The position numbers and the translations under genes are program-made. From Paenibacillus sinensis (GTDB lineage Bacteria; Bacillota; Bacilli; Paenibacillales; Paenibacillaceae), in NCBI RefSeq assembly GCF_019904155.1, contig NZ_JAHCMB010000046.1:124428-188427 (forward strand): a stretch of DNA of 64,000 nt, in the 5' to 3' direction. The first letter of the stretch is position 1. Every line of letters starts with the position of its first letter. The notes under the pieces are model-generated. The model worked only from the letters and a program-made list of their open reading frames with translations. It searched no databases and was not told the DNA's origin. This document shows, piece by piece, positions 28,369 through 38,010 of this stretch.

Positions 28369-28821
28369 ATGGTCCGAATTTTGGTGGTATATGCCAGTCT
28401 GACCGGCAACACCGAGGAAATGGCGGAGCTGATTGCGGAGGGAATCCGCCAGGCCGGCAATGAAGCCGTACTGAAAGAAGCACATGAATGCAGCGCTGAT
28501 GAAATGATCGCTTATGACGGGGCGCTTCTCGGCGCCTATACATGGGGAGACGGTGAGCTTCCCGACGAGTTCCTGGATTTCTACGAAGAGATGGATGAGG
28601 TGGAGCTTAAGGATCGGAAGACCGCCGTATTCGGCAGCGGAGATACCGGCTATGCCATATACTGCGGTGCGGTGGACCTGCTGGAGAAGAAGCTGTCGGA
28701 GAGGGGCGCCGAGCTTGTCCAGCCGTCTCTCAAGATCGAATACGGGCCTACCTCTGCGGAGAAAGAAGATTGCCGGCGCTTCGGGCAGAGCTTTGCCGAA
28801 GCCTGCCTTGCGCTTGCATGA
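28369..28821 (+). CDS. flavodoxin, Fur-controlled
   Basis: A 150-aa short-chain flavodoxin. The FMN phosphate loop is VVYASLTGNTEEMAE, the ring-contacting loops are GAYTWGDGELP and FGSGDTGYAIYCGAVD, and the acidic surface is typical. It is an FMN electron carrier that replaces ferredoxin when iron is scarce. The Fur box 70 nt upstream supports induction by iron limitation. GGGAGG precedes ATG 28369. The stop codon overlaps the start of the next gene (ATGA), so the two are coupled. Confidence 0.95.
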   Translation: MVRILVVYASLTGNTEEMAELIAEGIRQAGNEAVLKEAHECSADEMIAYDGALLGAYTWGDGELPDEFLDFYEEMDEVELKDRKTAVFGSGDTGYAIYCGAVDLLEKKLSERGAELVQPSLKIEYGPTSAEKEDCRRFGQSFAEACLALA

Positions 28822-29588
28822 TGGGCGCTTCCATGTTGGCGGCTGAGAACCAGCCGGAAATCCGGTTTCAGCCCTTCCGCGACTATATTGTGGAACGGAC
28901 GCTGCTCGATATGGCCGAAAGTGAGAAAAAGGCGGGAGCGGCCCTGCCCAAATGGCGTCAACAGGTGCAATACGCGGTGGGCCATACCCTCAACGACTTC
29001 TACAGCCTGACACCTGAGGTCCGCCTGCAAACCCCGATACAGTTCATATTGGAGCAAAGATGGCCCCCTCGTTCCGGCGCTTTCTCTTCACTCCTGCATT
29101 ACTGGGAGGTCAAGAACAAAGTTATGGATTCACTCATCCGGGCGGTCAGCTATAATCGCGACCGTTATCTCATGCCGGTGAAGCTGTACGAGGACTGGCA
29201 TGTAGCTGTGCCTGAACTGAAGATGGATCTGTCCGTCATTTTCCAGCTGGTCTGGCAAATGCAAGGGGGCAGAGGCGAGGATGGTCTCATCATCCAGAAG
29301 TTCATGACCTGCCGGTGTGAGGAAGTGGCGGAGGGATTCTTTCACATGGTGAATGTCTTCTGCCATAAAGCCTATGGCAGACCGCCCGAACGGGTGGAAC
29401 TCTTCTTCCTGATGGAGGGGGAGCAGCGCTGTTATCCAGGAGAATCATACAGCCTGGCGTACTCGCTTGATTATTTGCGGCTGCTGTCCGTGCTCGATGA
29501 ATCTCCGGATTCCGGGACAAGGAGTCTTTCGGGTCATGCGGGCAGCCGAGGGACAGAGGAGGTTCGCTGCCGGCATCTGCTGATGTGA
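28818..29588 (+). CDS. unknown protein translationally coupled to flavodoxin
   Basis: A ~256-aa soluble protein whose ATGATG start overlaps the flavodoxin stop codon, so it belongs to the same iron-regulated message. No family was recognised and no signal peptide, membrane span or cofactor motif is evident. Visible are an aromatic-rich stretch (QYAVGHTLNDFYSLTP), a central Leu/Met-rich part and a Cys-containing MTCRCEEVAEGFF motif. Position suggests a role in the low-iron response or as a flavodoxin partner, which is inference only. ATG 28833 is an alternative start. Confidence 0.75.
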   Translation: MMGASMLAAENQPEIRFQPFRDYIVERTLLDMAESEKKAGAALPKWRQQVQYAVGHTLNDFYSLTPEVRLQTPIQFILEQRWPPRSGAFSSLLHYWEVKNKVMDSLIRAVSYNRDRYLMPVKLYEDWHVAVPELKMDLSVIFQLVWQMQGGRGEDGLIIQKFMTCRCEEVAEGFFHMVNVFCHKAYGRPPERVELFFLMEGEQRCYPGESYSLAYSLDYLRLLSVLDESPDSGTRSLSGHAGSRGTEEVRCRHLLM

Positions 29589-29607
29589 AGCAAGCATGGC
29601 AGCAGCA

Positions 29608-29640
29608 AGCCCCATGGATGGCTGGAATCCATGGGGCTGT
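29608..29640. terminator. hairpin between convergent genes
   Basis: AGCCCCATGGAT / ATCCATGGGGCT perfect 12-bp stem with a 7-nt loop. T-rich on the plus side and A-rich enough to act for both converging transcripts. Confidence 0.75.
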
Positions 29641-29648
29641 TCTGTGTT

Positions 29649-30503
29649 TTACCCGTTATAACGGTAATAATCCTGTTTATTGATCATGACAAAACCGGAG
29701 CTTTCGTACAGCTTCAGCGCATTCGGGTTATCAAGGGCAACCTCCAGATTAATTCCGTTCCCGTGATGCCGCTCCCGGGCTATGGTCTGAAGGAGCGCGC
29801 TGCGGCCGATGCCTTTTCCTCTGAGCTTCTCATCGACAGTAAACCCGTAGATCCAGGTTTCGTTATCCTCCGTCCACAGCCGAAGTTTCCCAGCAGCTTC
29901 TCCGGCATACTCAATGATAATATGCTCGGTGCCGCTCTCCTCCTCGAAATCCTTGAACATCTCAGTGGCATCTTCAAGATTCATTCCGAATCCGCCGCTG
30001 TCCAGCGAGGCCAGCAGCGGGGTCTCATCCGGCCGGGCCGGACGGAGGATAATCTTGTCCTCCGACAACTCGCGGCCCAAGGCACCGTACTCTTCTGCCT
30101 TGGACTCGTCCCATTTCATTTGATACTCCGCATGGTTGAAGACTAGCGGCAGTGTCTGCAGGAATCCGGCTCCTGAAGCCGAGGCGGCGGGGGCGTTCAA
30201 CAAGATGCTCTCAGCTCCCGCTTGGGAGATCACCTCAAATGCCTGCTTCCAGAGCGAGGTGAAAATGCCTCGTCTCCGGTATCCCGGGCGGAGCATCCCG
30301 CAGACTTCAACTTCGCTGCCGAATGGATACACGCCGATAAACCCTGTAAGCAAGCCGTCCTCGTAGGCCAGCCTGATTTCCGCGCCTCCCGAAGCGGGCT
30401 CTCTGCGGAGAGACTCCCAATTCAGCTTCAGCGAAATGCCGTCATATTCCTCGCAGCGCCGCTGCAAATCTTCGATCTGTCTCAGTGTTTCGTCTGTTGT
30501 CAC
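29649..30503 (-). CDS. two-domain GNAT N-acetyltransferase
   Basis: A 284-aa protein with two GNAT folds in tandem. The N-terminal half has YPFGSEVEVCGMLRPGYRRRGIFTSLWKQA. The C-terminal half has WIYGFTVDEKLRGKGIGRSALLQTI with the full acetyl-CoA pyrophosphate loop (R/Q-x-x-G-x-G), then LEVALDNPNALKLYESSGF. The start is GTG 30503 with AGGAGG about 8 nt upstream. Substrate unknown. It lies 36 nt downstream of the short GNAT-like gene on the same strand, probably cotranscribed. Confidence 0.9.
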   Translation of the reverse strand: MTTDETLRQIEDLQRRCEEYDGISLKLNWESLRREPASGGAEIRLAYEDGLLTGFIGVYPFGSEVEVCGMLRPGYRRRGIFTSLWKQAFEVISQAGAESILLNAPAASASGAGFLQTLPLVFNHAEYQMKWDESKAEEYGALGRELSEDKIILRPARPDETPLLASLDSGGFGMNLEDATEMFKDFEEESGTEHIIIEYAGEAAGKLRLWTEDNETWIYGFTVDEKLRGKGIGRSALLQTIARERHHGNGINLEVALDNPNALKLYESSGFVMINKQDYYRYNG

Positions 30504-30539
30504 AATGTTATCCTCCTAGGAAACACGCGGATAATCGCA

Positions 30540-30833
30540 TTATCCTCTGGGCGCGTTATCGCTCCATACATCCGAATATTCGGCGTGTTTCTTGAATTGA
30601 TGTGCCGCATATGAGCACTCCGGTACAATCTTCAGCCGCTCTTCACGGGCCTTGTCCACCACTGCCCGCACCAATTGTTCACCGGCTCCCTGACCTCGCA
30701 GATCTTCGGATACGAAGGTATGGTCAATGACCAGATCCCCGTTGTTCTCATCCAATCTGTATGTTATTTCGGCCAGGTCCTTGCCTTCGCCGGCAATATA
30801 GAATCGTCCTTCTCCTGTTAGAATTTGCGTCAT
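30540..30833 (-). CDS. small GNAT-like acetyltransferase (YjdJ type)
   Basis: A 97-aa minimal GNAT protein of the YjdJ-like group. A short N-terminal beta part (AEITYRLDENNGDLVIDHTFVSEDLRGQGAG) with the acetyl-CoA loop leads to EQLVRAVVDKAREERLKIVPECSYAAHQFKKH. ATG 30833 is chosen because GGAGTG lies 6 nt upstream; the GTG at 30842 overlaps this site. Substrate unknown. Confidence 0.85.
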   Translation of the reverse strand: MTQILTGEGRFYIAGEGKDLAEITYRLDENNGDLVIDHTFVSEDLRGQGAGEQLVRAVVDKAREERLKIVPECSYAAHQFKKHAEYSDVWSDNAPRG

Positions 30834-31040
30834 ATTCTTCACTCCATTTCGGGTGTAATGCCTTTATTTTACTACCCGATACTGGAAAAAGCGAGACTAA
30901 CCCAGCTGCCGGAGATATTTCACACTCACATTACATCATGAGTCAGGGTTTCTTGAATGGCTTGCACATCCTCCAGGAAATGCCCTAAGATTAAGACACT
31001 AACGCTGCGATGAATAGAAGCCGCTTCAGGAGGAATGCCC

Positions 31041-31946
31041 GTGGAATATGAAGTTGGGGTTGAGTTTCAACCGGTATATGAGTTAATCAACAGCATACAT
31101 ACGTTTATCTGCAAGAAATCCAACAAGAAGATCGAACTGGGCAGCGCCTGGGCCGCTGAAGTCGCGGGCGGATTAACCCCGCAGCTGATTACGGCTCTCG
31201 AACAGGTGGAGCTTGATCAGGATTGGAAGCTGCTGAACCTGCTTATCTATCTGTGTCCGGACAAAGCTAGCGTTGATGGGATGCTGCAGTGGCTCGAAGG
31301 CTTGACGGTCGGCGAAATTTACGAGACCCTATCCGGACATGTCAGCGCATTTCCTGCGCAGATGGATGAATTCCGGGGCAGAATGCTGTTCCTGCTCACA
31401 GAATGGAACCGGCAGTATTTCAGTTCCGGCAACGCGGCAATCCTCGGCAAGCTGCAGGAGCATGCGGATGAACGGATGCGCAAGCTTCCGGAGTCTGACG
31501 TGATGGATTTTGTCGATGAGACGACGAACGGATTTGTGTTTGTGCCGGGAGAGGGACTGCGCAAGCTGGTGCTGATTCCACAGTTTCATTTTCAGCCGAT
31601 TAATATTATTTATAATTTCGGCCCGCTCACCCTTTGCCATTATGCAGCAAGAATCACCGCCAGCGAGGAAGATATTTCACCGTCGATGTACAAGGCCCTT
31701 CGCAGTCTCGGGGAAAAAAGCCGGCTGAGAATCCTCAAGTCGCTGGGACAAGAACGCAAAACGTTCTCGGAGATTGCCAGAAGTGCGGGAATATCCAAAG
31801 GCATAGTCCATGACCATATCTTCAGCCTCCGGTACGCCGGTTTACTGCATGCTTACATCGAGGGGGAGAACGTGACTTCCTACAGTCTCAGGCTGAAAGG
31901 CGTGCATCAAATGAACAGTCAGCTGCTGGATTTTTTAGCAAAATAA
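31041..31946 (+). CDS. ArsR-type winged-helix regulator
   Basis: A 301-aa protein with a long N-terminal ligand or partner domain of unknown type (residues 1-215) and a C-terminal ArsR-like winged helix: YKALRSLGEKSRLRILKSLGQERKTFSEIARSAGISKGIVHDHIFSLRYAGLLHAYIEGENVTSYSLR. No metal-binding Cys motif of classical ArsR is seen. The start is GTG 31041 (AGGAGGA 6 nt upstream) rather than the ATG at 31035, which abuts the ribosome site. It ends at a terminator, 240 nt before the peptide ABC operon, which may be its target. Confidence 0.85.
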   Translation: MEYEVGVEFQPVYELINSIHTFICKKSNKKIELGSAWAAEVAGGLTPQLITALEQVELDQDWKLLNLLIYLCPDKASVDGMLQWLEGLTVGEIYETLSGHVSAFPAQMDEFRGRMLFLLTEWNRQYFSSGNAAILGKLQEHADERMRKLPESDVMDFVDETTNGFVFVPGEGLRKLVLIPQFHFQPINIIYNFGPLTLCHYAARITASEEDISPSMYKALRSLGEKSRLRILKSLGQERKTFSEIARSAGISKGIVHDHIFSLRYAGLLHAYIEGENVTSYSLRLKGVHQMNSQLLDFLAK

Positions 31947-31998
31947 TTGGATTTCGGCAGTCGATTACCCTTGATTGTTAAAGATTCATTACGGGAAT

Positions 31999-32048
31999 AG
32001 CCAAGGTTTCTTCGCGGAGAAGAGCTTTGGCTTTTTTGTTTTGGAAAC
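31999..32048 (+). terminator. intrinsic terminator after the ArsR-type gene
   Basis: AGCCAAGG...TTCTTC / GAGAAG...CTTTGGCT stem with a 3-nt loop, followed by TTTTTT. Confidence 0.88.
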
Positions 32049-32186
32049 TTTTGTGTTTCTGCTACTAGAGAATTATTTTGTTGTTCTCTATTTACAGAAC
32101 GACAATCTCTTTTTATAATGTGAACTATCGGCTATTAATCATACTTAGCGGGTAGGAATTGTAGTAAATACTTGTGGAGAAAAGAG

Positions 32187-33956
32187 ATGATGTTTATGAG
32201 AAAAAGTACGCTGCTGTTAACCTCATTACTGATTGCCGGGTCATTGCTCCTTTCAGCTTGCGGAAGCGGCAATAATAATTCGGAAGCAGGGGGCAATACT
32301 GCGGCATCGACTGCGAGTGCAACAACTGCTCCGGCTGCCACTGAAGCAGCGGCTTCGGCGGCGCCTGTTCCGGCGGGTGCGCTCAGCGAGCCGTACACGG
32401 CAAATGATCTGTCCAAGCTGCCGGCAACCGCGAAGAGCCGCACCGATACGATTATTGTGGGGCTTACCGATCCCAGCGGCGCGTTCACGCCCTATTTTCA
32501 GGAGAGCGGATATGACGGCAACGTCTCCTCCTTGCTGTATTCGTCGCTCGTAACCGTGGATGACAAAGGCGTGCCCGTTCCGGAGCTGGCCGAGAGCTGG
32601 GACGTATCGCAGGATCAGCTTACATACACTTTCCACTTGCGGAAGGGCTTGAAATTCAGCGACGGTTCGCCGCTGACTGCGGATGATGTCGCTTTTACCT
32701 GGACGATCCAATATGACAAGAGCTATGACGGCGGTTCCACCGTGCCCTCACTGAATGTAAAGGGCGGAAAGGCATACAAGGAAGGCAAGGCCAAGACGGT
32801 TGAAGGCATCAAAGTCATTGATCCCCAGACGATCTCGGTAACGCTGGAGCAGCCGAATGCAACGGCTCTGGTGACGCTCGGCTCCAACGTGTTGTCCAAA
32901 GCTTACTACGGCAAGGATTACACCTTCGGCCATCTGGAATATATCAAGAAGCTGCATGAGAAGCCGCTGGGCGACGGGCCTTACAAGCTGGAGAAGTTCA
33001 TTCCGGGACAGGAAGTACGACTGGTTGCGAACGAGAATTACTTCAAGGGCAAGCCGAAGACCGAGCATTTTATTTACAAAACTTCGCAAGGCGATGCCTG
33101 GCAGTTCCTGGAGACGGGAGAGGTGGACTATGCTTCCTTCCCGGCTACAAGCGAGAACATTGAGAAGCTGAAGTCGCTGGGCTTCGTCAACATCATCCCT
33201 TATACACCAAGCACTTACGGCTATCTGCAGGTTAATCTGAAGCATGCGCAGCTCGAAGACAAGCGGGTGAGACAGGCAATCGCCTACGGTCTTGACCGTC
33301 AGAGCATTTATGTGGATGCCGCTCAAGGCGCTGGTGCCGTTGCCAACATTCCGGCTTCACCGATCTCCTGGTCCTATACAACCGAGGGCATCAATCCTTA
33401 TAACTACGATCCGGAAAAAGCCAAACAGCTGCTCGATGAAGCGGGCTGGACCGTTGGCTCGGACGGAATCCGCGAGAAGGACGGCAAGAAGCTCAGCCTC
33501 CATTATCTTGGCTTCAAGAGCCAGAGCACTGACATCTTCATACCGGTAGCCAAAGAGAATTTTGCGGCGCTAGGCATTGACTTTCAGCCGGAAATATTCG
33601 CCGATTTCAACGCGCTGGTGTCCAAAGTCGAGGGCGGAGACTATGACCTGGCATCCTTCTCCACTTCGATGCTGACCGATCCTGCGGACGGCTTCATGCA
33701 GTTCTTCGACGGAGAAATTACCGATTATAACAATCCGAAATTCGTGGAGCTGTACAACAAAGCGCTCGCCACGAACGATATTGAGCAGCGCAAGGCGGTA
33801 TACAAGGAACTGTACCAGCTGTTCAACGACGAGCTTCCGGTTATTTTCACCAACTATAAAAAGACGGTATACGCCTATAACGGACGCATCCAGAATCTCT
33901 CGGTCAGCCCATTCATCGGGCTTGCAGGCAGCCTGCCTGAATGGACGCTGAAATAA
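32187..33956 (+). CDS. peptide/nickel-type ABC transporter solute-binding lipoprotein
   Basis: A 589-aa extracytoplasmic receptor of the DppA/OppA/NikA family (cluster C). The signal peptide ends in a lipobox (LLLSACGSG), so the mature protein is a lipoprotein followed by an Ala/Ser/Thr-rich linker. Family motifs include TYTFHLRKGLKFSDGSPLTADDVAFTW near residues 150-176 and PYNYDPEKAKQLLDEAGW-like NPYNYDPEKAKQLLDEAGW. Three start ATGs (32187, 32190, 32196) are possible; GGAG lies 7 nt before the first. First gene of a five-gene operon with both permeases and both ATPases. The ligand (oligopeptide or other) is not evident. Confidence 0.93.
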   Translation: MMFMRKSTLLLTSLLIAGSLLLSACGSGNNNSEAGGNTAASTASATTAPAATEAAASAAPVPAGALSEPYTANDLSKLPATAKSRTDTIIVGLTDPSGAFTPYFQESGYDGNVSSLLYSSLVTVDDKGVPVPELAESWDVSQDQLTYTFHLRKGLKFSDGSPLTADDVAFTWTIQYDKSYDGGSTVPSLNVKGGKAYKEGKAKTVEGIKVIDPQTISVTLEQPNATALVTLGSNVLSKAYYGKDYTFGHLEYIKKLHEKPLGDGPYKLEKFIPGQEVRLVANENYFKGKPKTEHFIYKTSQGDAWQFLETGEVDYASFPATSENIEKLKSLGFVNIIPYTPSTYGYLQVNLKHAQLEDKRVRQAIAYGLDRQSIYVDAAQGAGAVANIPASPISWSYTTEGINPYNYDPEKAKQLLDEAGWTVGSDGIREKDGKKLSLHYLGFKSQSTDIFIPVAKENFAALGIDFQPEIFADFNALVSKVEGGDYDLASFSTSMLTDPADGFMQFFDGEITDYNNPKFVELYNKALATNDIEQRKAVYKELYQLFNDELPVIFTNYKKTVYAYNGRIQNLSVSPFIGLAGSLPEWTLK

Positions 33957-34023
33957 TCCGTATTCTGGTCCCCTGTCTGTCGCTCGCCGATGACAGGGGA
34001 CGGACTTATAAAGGGAGCCGATC

Positions 34024-34977
34024 ATGAGTAACTATCTGACCAAAAGACTGTTGTATATCATTCTGATCCTGTTCGCCGCCTCGCTGCTGATCTTCATCCT
34101 CTACGCCAACACGCCCGGCGATTTCATCACCGGCAATATCAAGCTGACGGCGGAGCGCAAGGCGGAGCTTCGAGAGATATACGGCCTCAATAAGCCGGTG
34201 CTGGAACGTTACGGCATTTGGCTGAAAAATGCGCTGCACGGAGATCTGGGCTATTCGCTGGCCCAGCAGAAGCCTGTGCTGCAGCTGTTCAACGAGTATA
34301 TTTGGAATTCTTTTCTGCTGGCCGCCGTATCCACCTTTCTGACCTGGCTGATCGCCGTGATCATCGGGGTTATTTCCGCGTACCGGCAGTATTCCTGGTT
34401 TGATACGCTGGTGATGATCGGCATATTTGCGGCGATGTCGCTGCCGTCCTTTTTCATCGGGCTGTTCCTGATCAAAATTTTGGCCGTCGACCTGAAGTGG
34501 CTGCCTCCCGGGGGAATGATTACAACCGGCAGCAATGCGACGGGATTCGCCTATTTCAAGGAAGTGCTGCGGCATATGACACTGCCCGTTATCGTCATGA
34601 TCCTCCTCGGGCTGGGTTCGTTAACCCGTTACTTCCGCAGCAATATGATCGATGTGCTGAGACAGGATTATATCCGGACCGCCCGGGCCAAAGGGCTGAA
34701 TGAGAGAAGGGTGCTGTTCAAGCACGCTTTACGGAATGCGCTTCTGCCCGCGATTACATTGATTGGCTTTGAGCTTCCATCCCTGTTCGGCGGATCGATC
34801 ATTATCGAACAAATCTTCAACTGGCCTGGCGTCGGCCAGCTGTACATGAAGTCTTTTGGACTGCGGGATTATCCCTTGCTGATGGGCTTTACGATGCTGC
34901 TTGCTATTTTGACCGTGATCGGAACATTGCTGTCTGACCTGCTCTACCGGGTAGCCGATCCGCGTGTCAGGTTATAG
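34024..34977 (+). CDS. ABC permease, DppB/OppB type
   Basis: A 317-aa membrane subunit. An N-terminal span is followed by the typical loop (LREIYGLNKPVLERYGIWLKNALHGDLGYSL) and five more spans. The EAA coupling loop is DYIRTARAKGLNERRVLFKHALRNALLPAIT. It lies 67 nt behind the binding-protein gene with a GGGAG ribosome site, and 12 nt before the second permease. Partner of the binding protein at 32187 and the ATPases at 35928 and 36904. Confidence 0.95.
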   Translation: MSNYLTKRLLYIILILFAASLLIFILYANTPGDFITGNIKLTAERKAELREIYGLNKPVLERYGIWLKNALHGDLGYSLAQQKPVLQLFNEYIWNSFLLAAVSTFLTWLIAVIIGVISAYRQYSWFDTLVMIGIFAAMSLPSFFIGLFLIKILAVDLKWLPPGGMITTGSNATGFAYFKEVLRHMTLPVIVMILLGLGSLTRYFRSNMIDVLRQDYIRTARAKGLNERRVLFKHALRNALLPAITLIGFELPSLFGGSIIIEQIFNWPGVGQLYMKSFGLRDYPLLMGFTMLLAILTVIGTLLSDLLYRVADPRVRL

Positions 34978-34989
34978 GGGGGTGGAGTT

Positions 34990-35913
34990 GTGACAGCCAA
35001 TAGCCGTATATCGGAAGTCTCACGTCCCCGCGTCCGGGAGCACAAATCTTCATTAATGCGGCAGTCCCTGCGCAAATTGCTGCACAATAAGCTTGCGGTG
35101 GCCGGGTTTGCCGTAGTCGTCTTTATGTTCATACTCTGCTTCATCGGTCCGCTGTTCTCGCCGTATACGGACAATAAAATTCATATGAATCTGATGAACA
35201 AAGCCCCGAGCCTCAAACATTGGCTGGGAACGGATGCGCTTGGCCGCGATATTATGACACGGGTCATGCAGGCAGGGCGTATCTCGCTGACCGTCGGACT
35301 GGCTTCCATGGTTCTGTCCGTATTCTTAGGCGCTCTGCTCGGAGCCATCTCCGGTTACTACCGGGGGATTGCCGACCAGATCATTATGCGGATCGCCGAT
35401 CTCCTGATGACGGTGCCCAACCTTCCGCTTCTGTTCATCTTCGGCGCCATGCTGTCGGAGTGGAAGGTTCCGACGGATTACCGGATGTACATCGTCATGC
35501 TGATGCTTAGCGTGGTGAATTGGCCGGGAATGGCGCGGATGGTGCGGGGACAAATGCTCAGTCTGCGGGAGCGCGAGTTCATGCAGGCGGCAGAGGTGCT
35601 GGGGCTGCGCGACCGCCGGAAGCTGGTAGGCCATCTACTGCCGAACATCGTTCCTCTATTGATCGTCATGGCGACGCTCAATATCGGCGGTTCGATTCTC
35701 AGCGAATCGGTGCTCAGCTTCTTCGGTCTTGGCGTTATGCCTCCGACGCCGACGTGGGGGAATATGATCGACGCCGCCAACAACATGATCGATTTCCAGG
35801 ACCATCCGTGGCTGTGGATTCCGCCGGGAGTGTCGATTTTTGCCACGGTCATCGCAATCAATATTTTCGGGGACGGCCTCCGGGACGTGCTGGACCCTAA
35901 ACAGAAGAGGTAG
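34990..35913 (+). CDS. ABC permease, DppC/OppC type
   Basis: A 307-aa membrane subunit with about six spans. It has the OppC N-terminal region (LRKLLHNKLAVAGFAVVVFMFILCFIGPLFSPYTD), the GTDALGRDIMTRVMQAGRISLTVG motif and the EAA loop (EFMQAAEVLGLRDRRKLVGHLLPNIVPLLIV). The start is GTG 34990 with GGTGGAG upstream. It is separated by 14 nt from the first ATPase gene. Confidence 0.95.
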   Translation: MTANSRISEVSRPRVREHKSSLMRQSLRKLLHNKLAVAGFAVVVFMFILCFIGPLFSPYTDNKIHMNLMNKAPSLKHWLGTDALGRDIMTRVMQAGRISLTVGLASMVLSVFLGALLGAISGYYRGIADQIIMRIADLLMTVPNLPLLFIFGAMLSEWKVPTDYRMYIVMLMLSVVNWPGMARMVRGQMLSLREREFMQAAEVLGLRDRRKLVGHLLPNIVPLLIVMATLNIGGSILSESVLSFFGLGVMPPTPTWGNMIDAANNMIDFQDHPWLWIPPGVSIFATVIAINIFGDGLRDVLDPKQKR

Positions 35914-35927
35914 GTGGCTATCATCCG

Positions 35928-36911
35928 ATGAAGCCTTTGTTGAATATTCAGAATCTCCACACCGAGTTCCACACGGATGAGGGGACGGTGAATGCCGTTG
36001 ACGGAGTAAGCATCCAGGTACGCGCAGGAGAGACGGTCTGTATCGTCGGCGAATCCGGCTGCGGCAAAAGCGTGACCGCGATGTCCGTTATGGGACTGGT
36101 GGAGGAGCCTGGAGGCAAGGTCGCGGGCGGAAGCATCGAATTCCAGGGTGAGGACCTGTTGAAATTGGGGAAGCATACTCTGCGGAGCATCCGAGGCAAT
36201 GAAATCGCCATGATCTTTCAGGAGCCGATGTCTTCGCTGAACCCGGTGCTGAAGATCGGCGAGCAAATCGTGGAGCCCTTGACCCTTCATTTGAAGTTGA
36301 AAAAGAAGGAAGCCGCGGCCCGGGCGGTCGAGCTGATCCGTCAGGTCGGCATATCCCGGCCGGAGCAGATTTATAACAGCTATCCCCATGAGCTCAGCGG
36401 AGGGATGCTCCAGCGGATCATGATCGCCATTGCCATCTCCTGCGGACCGAAGCTGCTCATTGCGGATGAGCCGACAACGGCGCTAGATGTGACGATCCAG
36501 GCGCAAATTCTTGACATGCTCCGCGAATTCAAGGAGAAATCCGGCATGTCGCTTCTATTAATCACGCATGATCTGGGCGTAGTAGCCGAAATGGCTGATT
36601 ACGTAATTGTGATGTATTCCGGTAAGGTTGTCGAGGAGGGGGAGGTGACGGAGCTGTTCGCGAATCCGAAGCACCCGTATACCCGGGGGCTGCTGAAGTC
36701 CAAGCCGGTGATGGGCCAGCGCAGCGAAGAATTGTACTCCATTCCCGGGCAGGTGCCAAATCCGCTCAATCTGACGAAATCCTGTTACTTCCACGACCGC
36801 TGCGAACACTGCATGCCTGTCTGCGTGAGCCGCGAGCCGCTGCTGAAGACGCTGGACAACGGGCAAAAGGCGGCCTGCTGGCTGTATGAGGAGGCGATAG
36901 TCCATGCCTGA
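35928..36911 (+). CDS. ABC ATPase, DppD/OppD type
   Basis: A 327-aa ATP-binding subunit. It has Walker [12 protein letters not shown], signature LSGGMLQR and Walker [13 protein letters not shown], and the oligopeptide-specific C-terminal region with a Cys cluster ([19 protein letters not shown]), which binds an Fe-S cluster in some homologues. The signature has Met where Gln is usual, as in many DppD proteins. It overlaps the next ATPase by 8 nt. Confidence 0.95.
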   Translation: MKPLLNIQNLHTEFHTDEGTVNAVDGVSIQVRAGETVCIVGESGCGKSVTAMSVMGLVEEPGGKVAGGSIEFQGEDLLKLGKHTLRSIRGNEIAMIFQEPMSSLNPVLKIGEQIVEPLTLHLKLKKKEAAARAVELIRQVGISRPEQIYNSYPHELSGGMLQRIMIAIAISCGPKLLIADEPTTALDVTIQAQILDMLREFKEKSGMSLLLITHDLGVVAEMADYVIVMYSGKVVEEGEVTELFANPKHPYTRGLLKSKPVMGQRSEELYSIPGQVPNPLNLTKSCYFHDRCEHCMPVCVSREPLLKTLDNGQKAACWLYEEAIVHA

Positions 36912-37869
36912 AGCGCTGCTGGAAGTGAACCATTTGAAAAAGTATTTTGCGGTGAACCAAGGTCTGCTGGGCCGTTCGTCCGCGCAGGTAAAGGCCGTGG
37001 ATGACATCAGCTTTACGCTCCAGCCCGGAGAAGCCTTCGGTCTTGTGGGCGAATCGGGGAGCGGCAAGAGCACTGTCGGGCGGACCATTCTCCGATTAAC
37101 CGACAAAACGGCCGGCGAAGTAAAGTTCAAAGGGATTGATCTGCACAGTCTTCCTCCGGCGGAAATGCGCCGGCTTCGTCCGAAGATGCAGCTGATCTTT
37201 CAGGACCCGTACAGCGCGCTGAATCCCCGGGTCCGGGTAGGCGACGCCATCGGGGAAGCGCTGCTGGACCACGGCATGGCCACGAAGGCGGAGGCAAGGG
37301 AGCTGGTGCTGGAGGCGCTGGAGGCCTGCGGATTATCCGCCTATCATATTGACCGCTTTCCGCATGAATTCTCAGGCGGACAGCGGCAGCGGATCGGCAT
37401 TGCCCGGGCGTTAATTCTGAATCCCGATCTGATCATCGCCGATGAGCCGGTCTCCGCGCTTGATGTCTCAATTCAGGCCCAGATCATCAATCTGTTCAGC
37501 AAGCTGCAGCGCAGCAAAGGCCTTGCCTACTTGTTCATCTCCCATGATCTCAGCGTGGTGGAGCATTTATGCACCCGCATCGGCGTCATGTATCTCGGCT
37601 CGATGGTGGAGACGGCTTCCCGGGACGAGCTGTTCGCGCATCCGCTGCATCCTTACACCAAGGCGCTGCTCTCGGCGGTTCCCGTGCCGATTCCGAAGTT
37701 GAAGCGGGACCGGATCGTGCTGAAAGGCGATATTCCCAGCCCGGTCAATCCGCCATCCGGCTGCAAATTTCATACCCGCTGTCCGTTCGCGGTGGAGCGC
37801 TGCAAGGCGGAAATCCCGCTCTTCTCCGACGCCGGCTCAGGACACTATGTTGCGTGTCATTTAGCCTGA
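36904..37869 (+). CDS. ABC ATPase, DppF/OppF type
   Basis: A 321-aa ATP-binding subunit, the second of the pair that drives peptide-type importers. It has Walker A GESGSGKSTVG, signature FSGGQRQRIGIARAL, Walker B LIIADEPVSALD and the C-terminal zone with GCKFHTRCPFAVERC. Last gene of the operon. The hairpin at 37969-38010 may terminate it, although a promoter for rplY appears to lie in front of that hairpin. Confidence 0.95.
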   Translation: MPEALLEVNHLKKYFAVNQGLLGRSSAQVKAVDDISFTLQPGEAFGLVGESGSGKSTVGRTILRLTDKTAGEVKFKGIDLHSLPPAEMRRLRPKMQLIFQDPYSALNPRVRVGDAIGEALLDHGMATKAEARELVLEALEACGLSAYHIDRFPHEFSGGQRQRIGIARALILNPDLIIADEPVSALDVSIQAQIINLFSKLQRSKGLAYLFISHDLSVVEHLCTRIGVMYLGSMVETASRDELFAHPLHPYTKALLSAVPVPIPKLKRDRIVLKGDIPSPVNPPSGCKFHTRCPFAVERCKAEIPLFSDAGSGHYVACHLA

Positions 37870-37909
37870 TCATTCAATAGATGGGATATAATTTCATAAA
37901 TCCCCTATT

Positions 37910-37938
37910 TTGACTTTATGCGACTAAAGTGCTATATT
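37910..37938 (+). promoter_or_regulatory. promoter for rplY
   Basis: TTGACT (37910-37915), 17-nt spacer, TATATT (37933-37938), 102 nt before the rplY start codon. Both boxes are one mismatch from the vegetative consensus. Confidence 0.65.
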
Positions 37939-37968
37939 TGATTCCACCACAGGCAAAACGGGTAATAT

Positions 37969-38010
37969 AAGACTGATTAGAATACATATCTAATCGGTCT
38001 TGTGTTTTTT
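37969..38010 (+). terminator. terminator hairpin inside the rplY leader (possible attenuator)
   Basis: AAGACTGATTAGA / TCTAATCGGTCTT (13 bp, one G-U) with a 7-nt loop, then GTG and six T. It lies between the rplY promoter and its ribosome site. It may end the upstream ABC operon, attenuate rplY, or do both. Confidence 0.75.
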
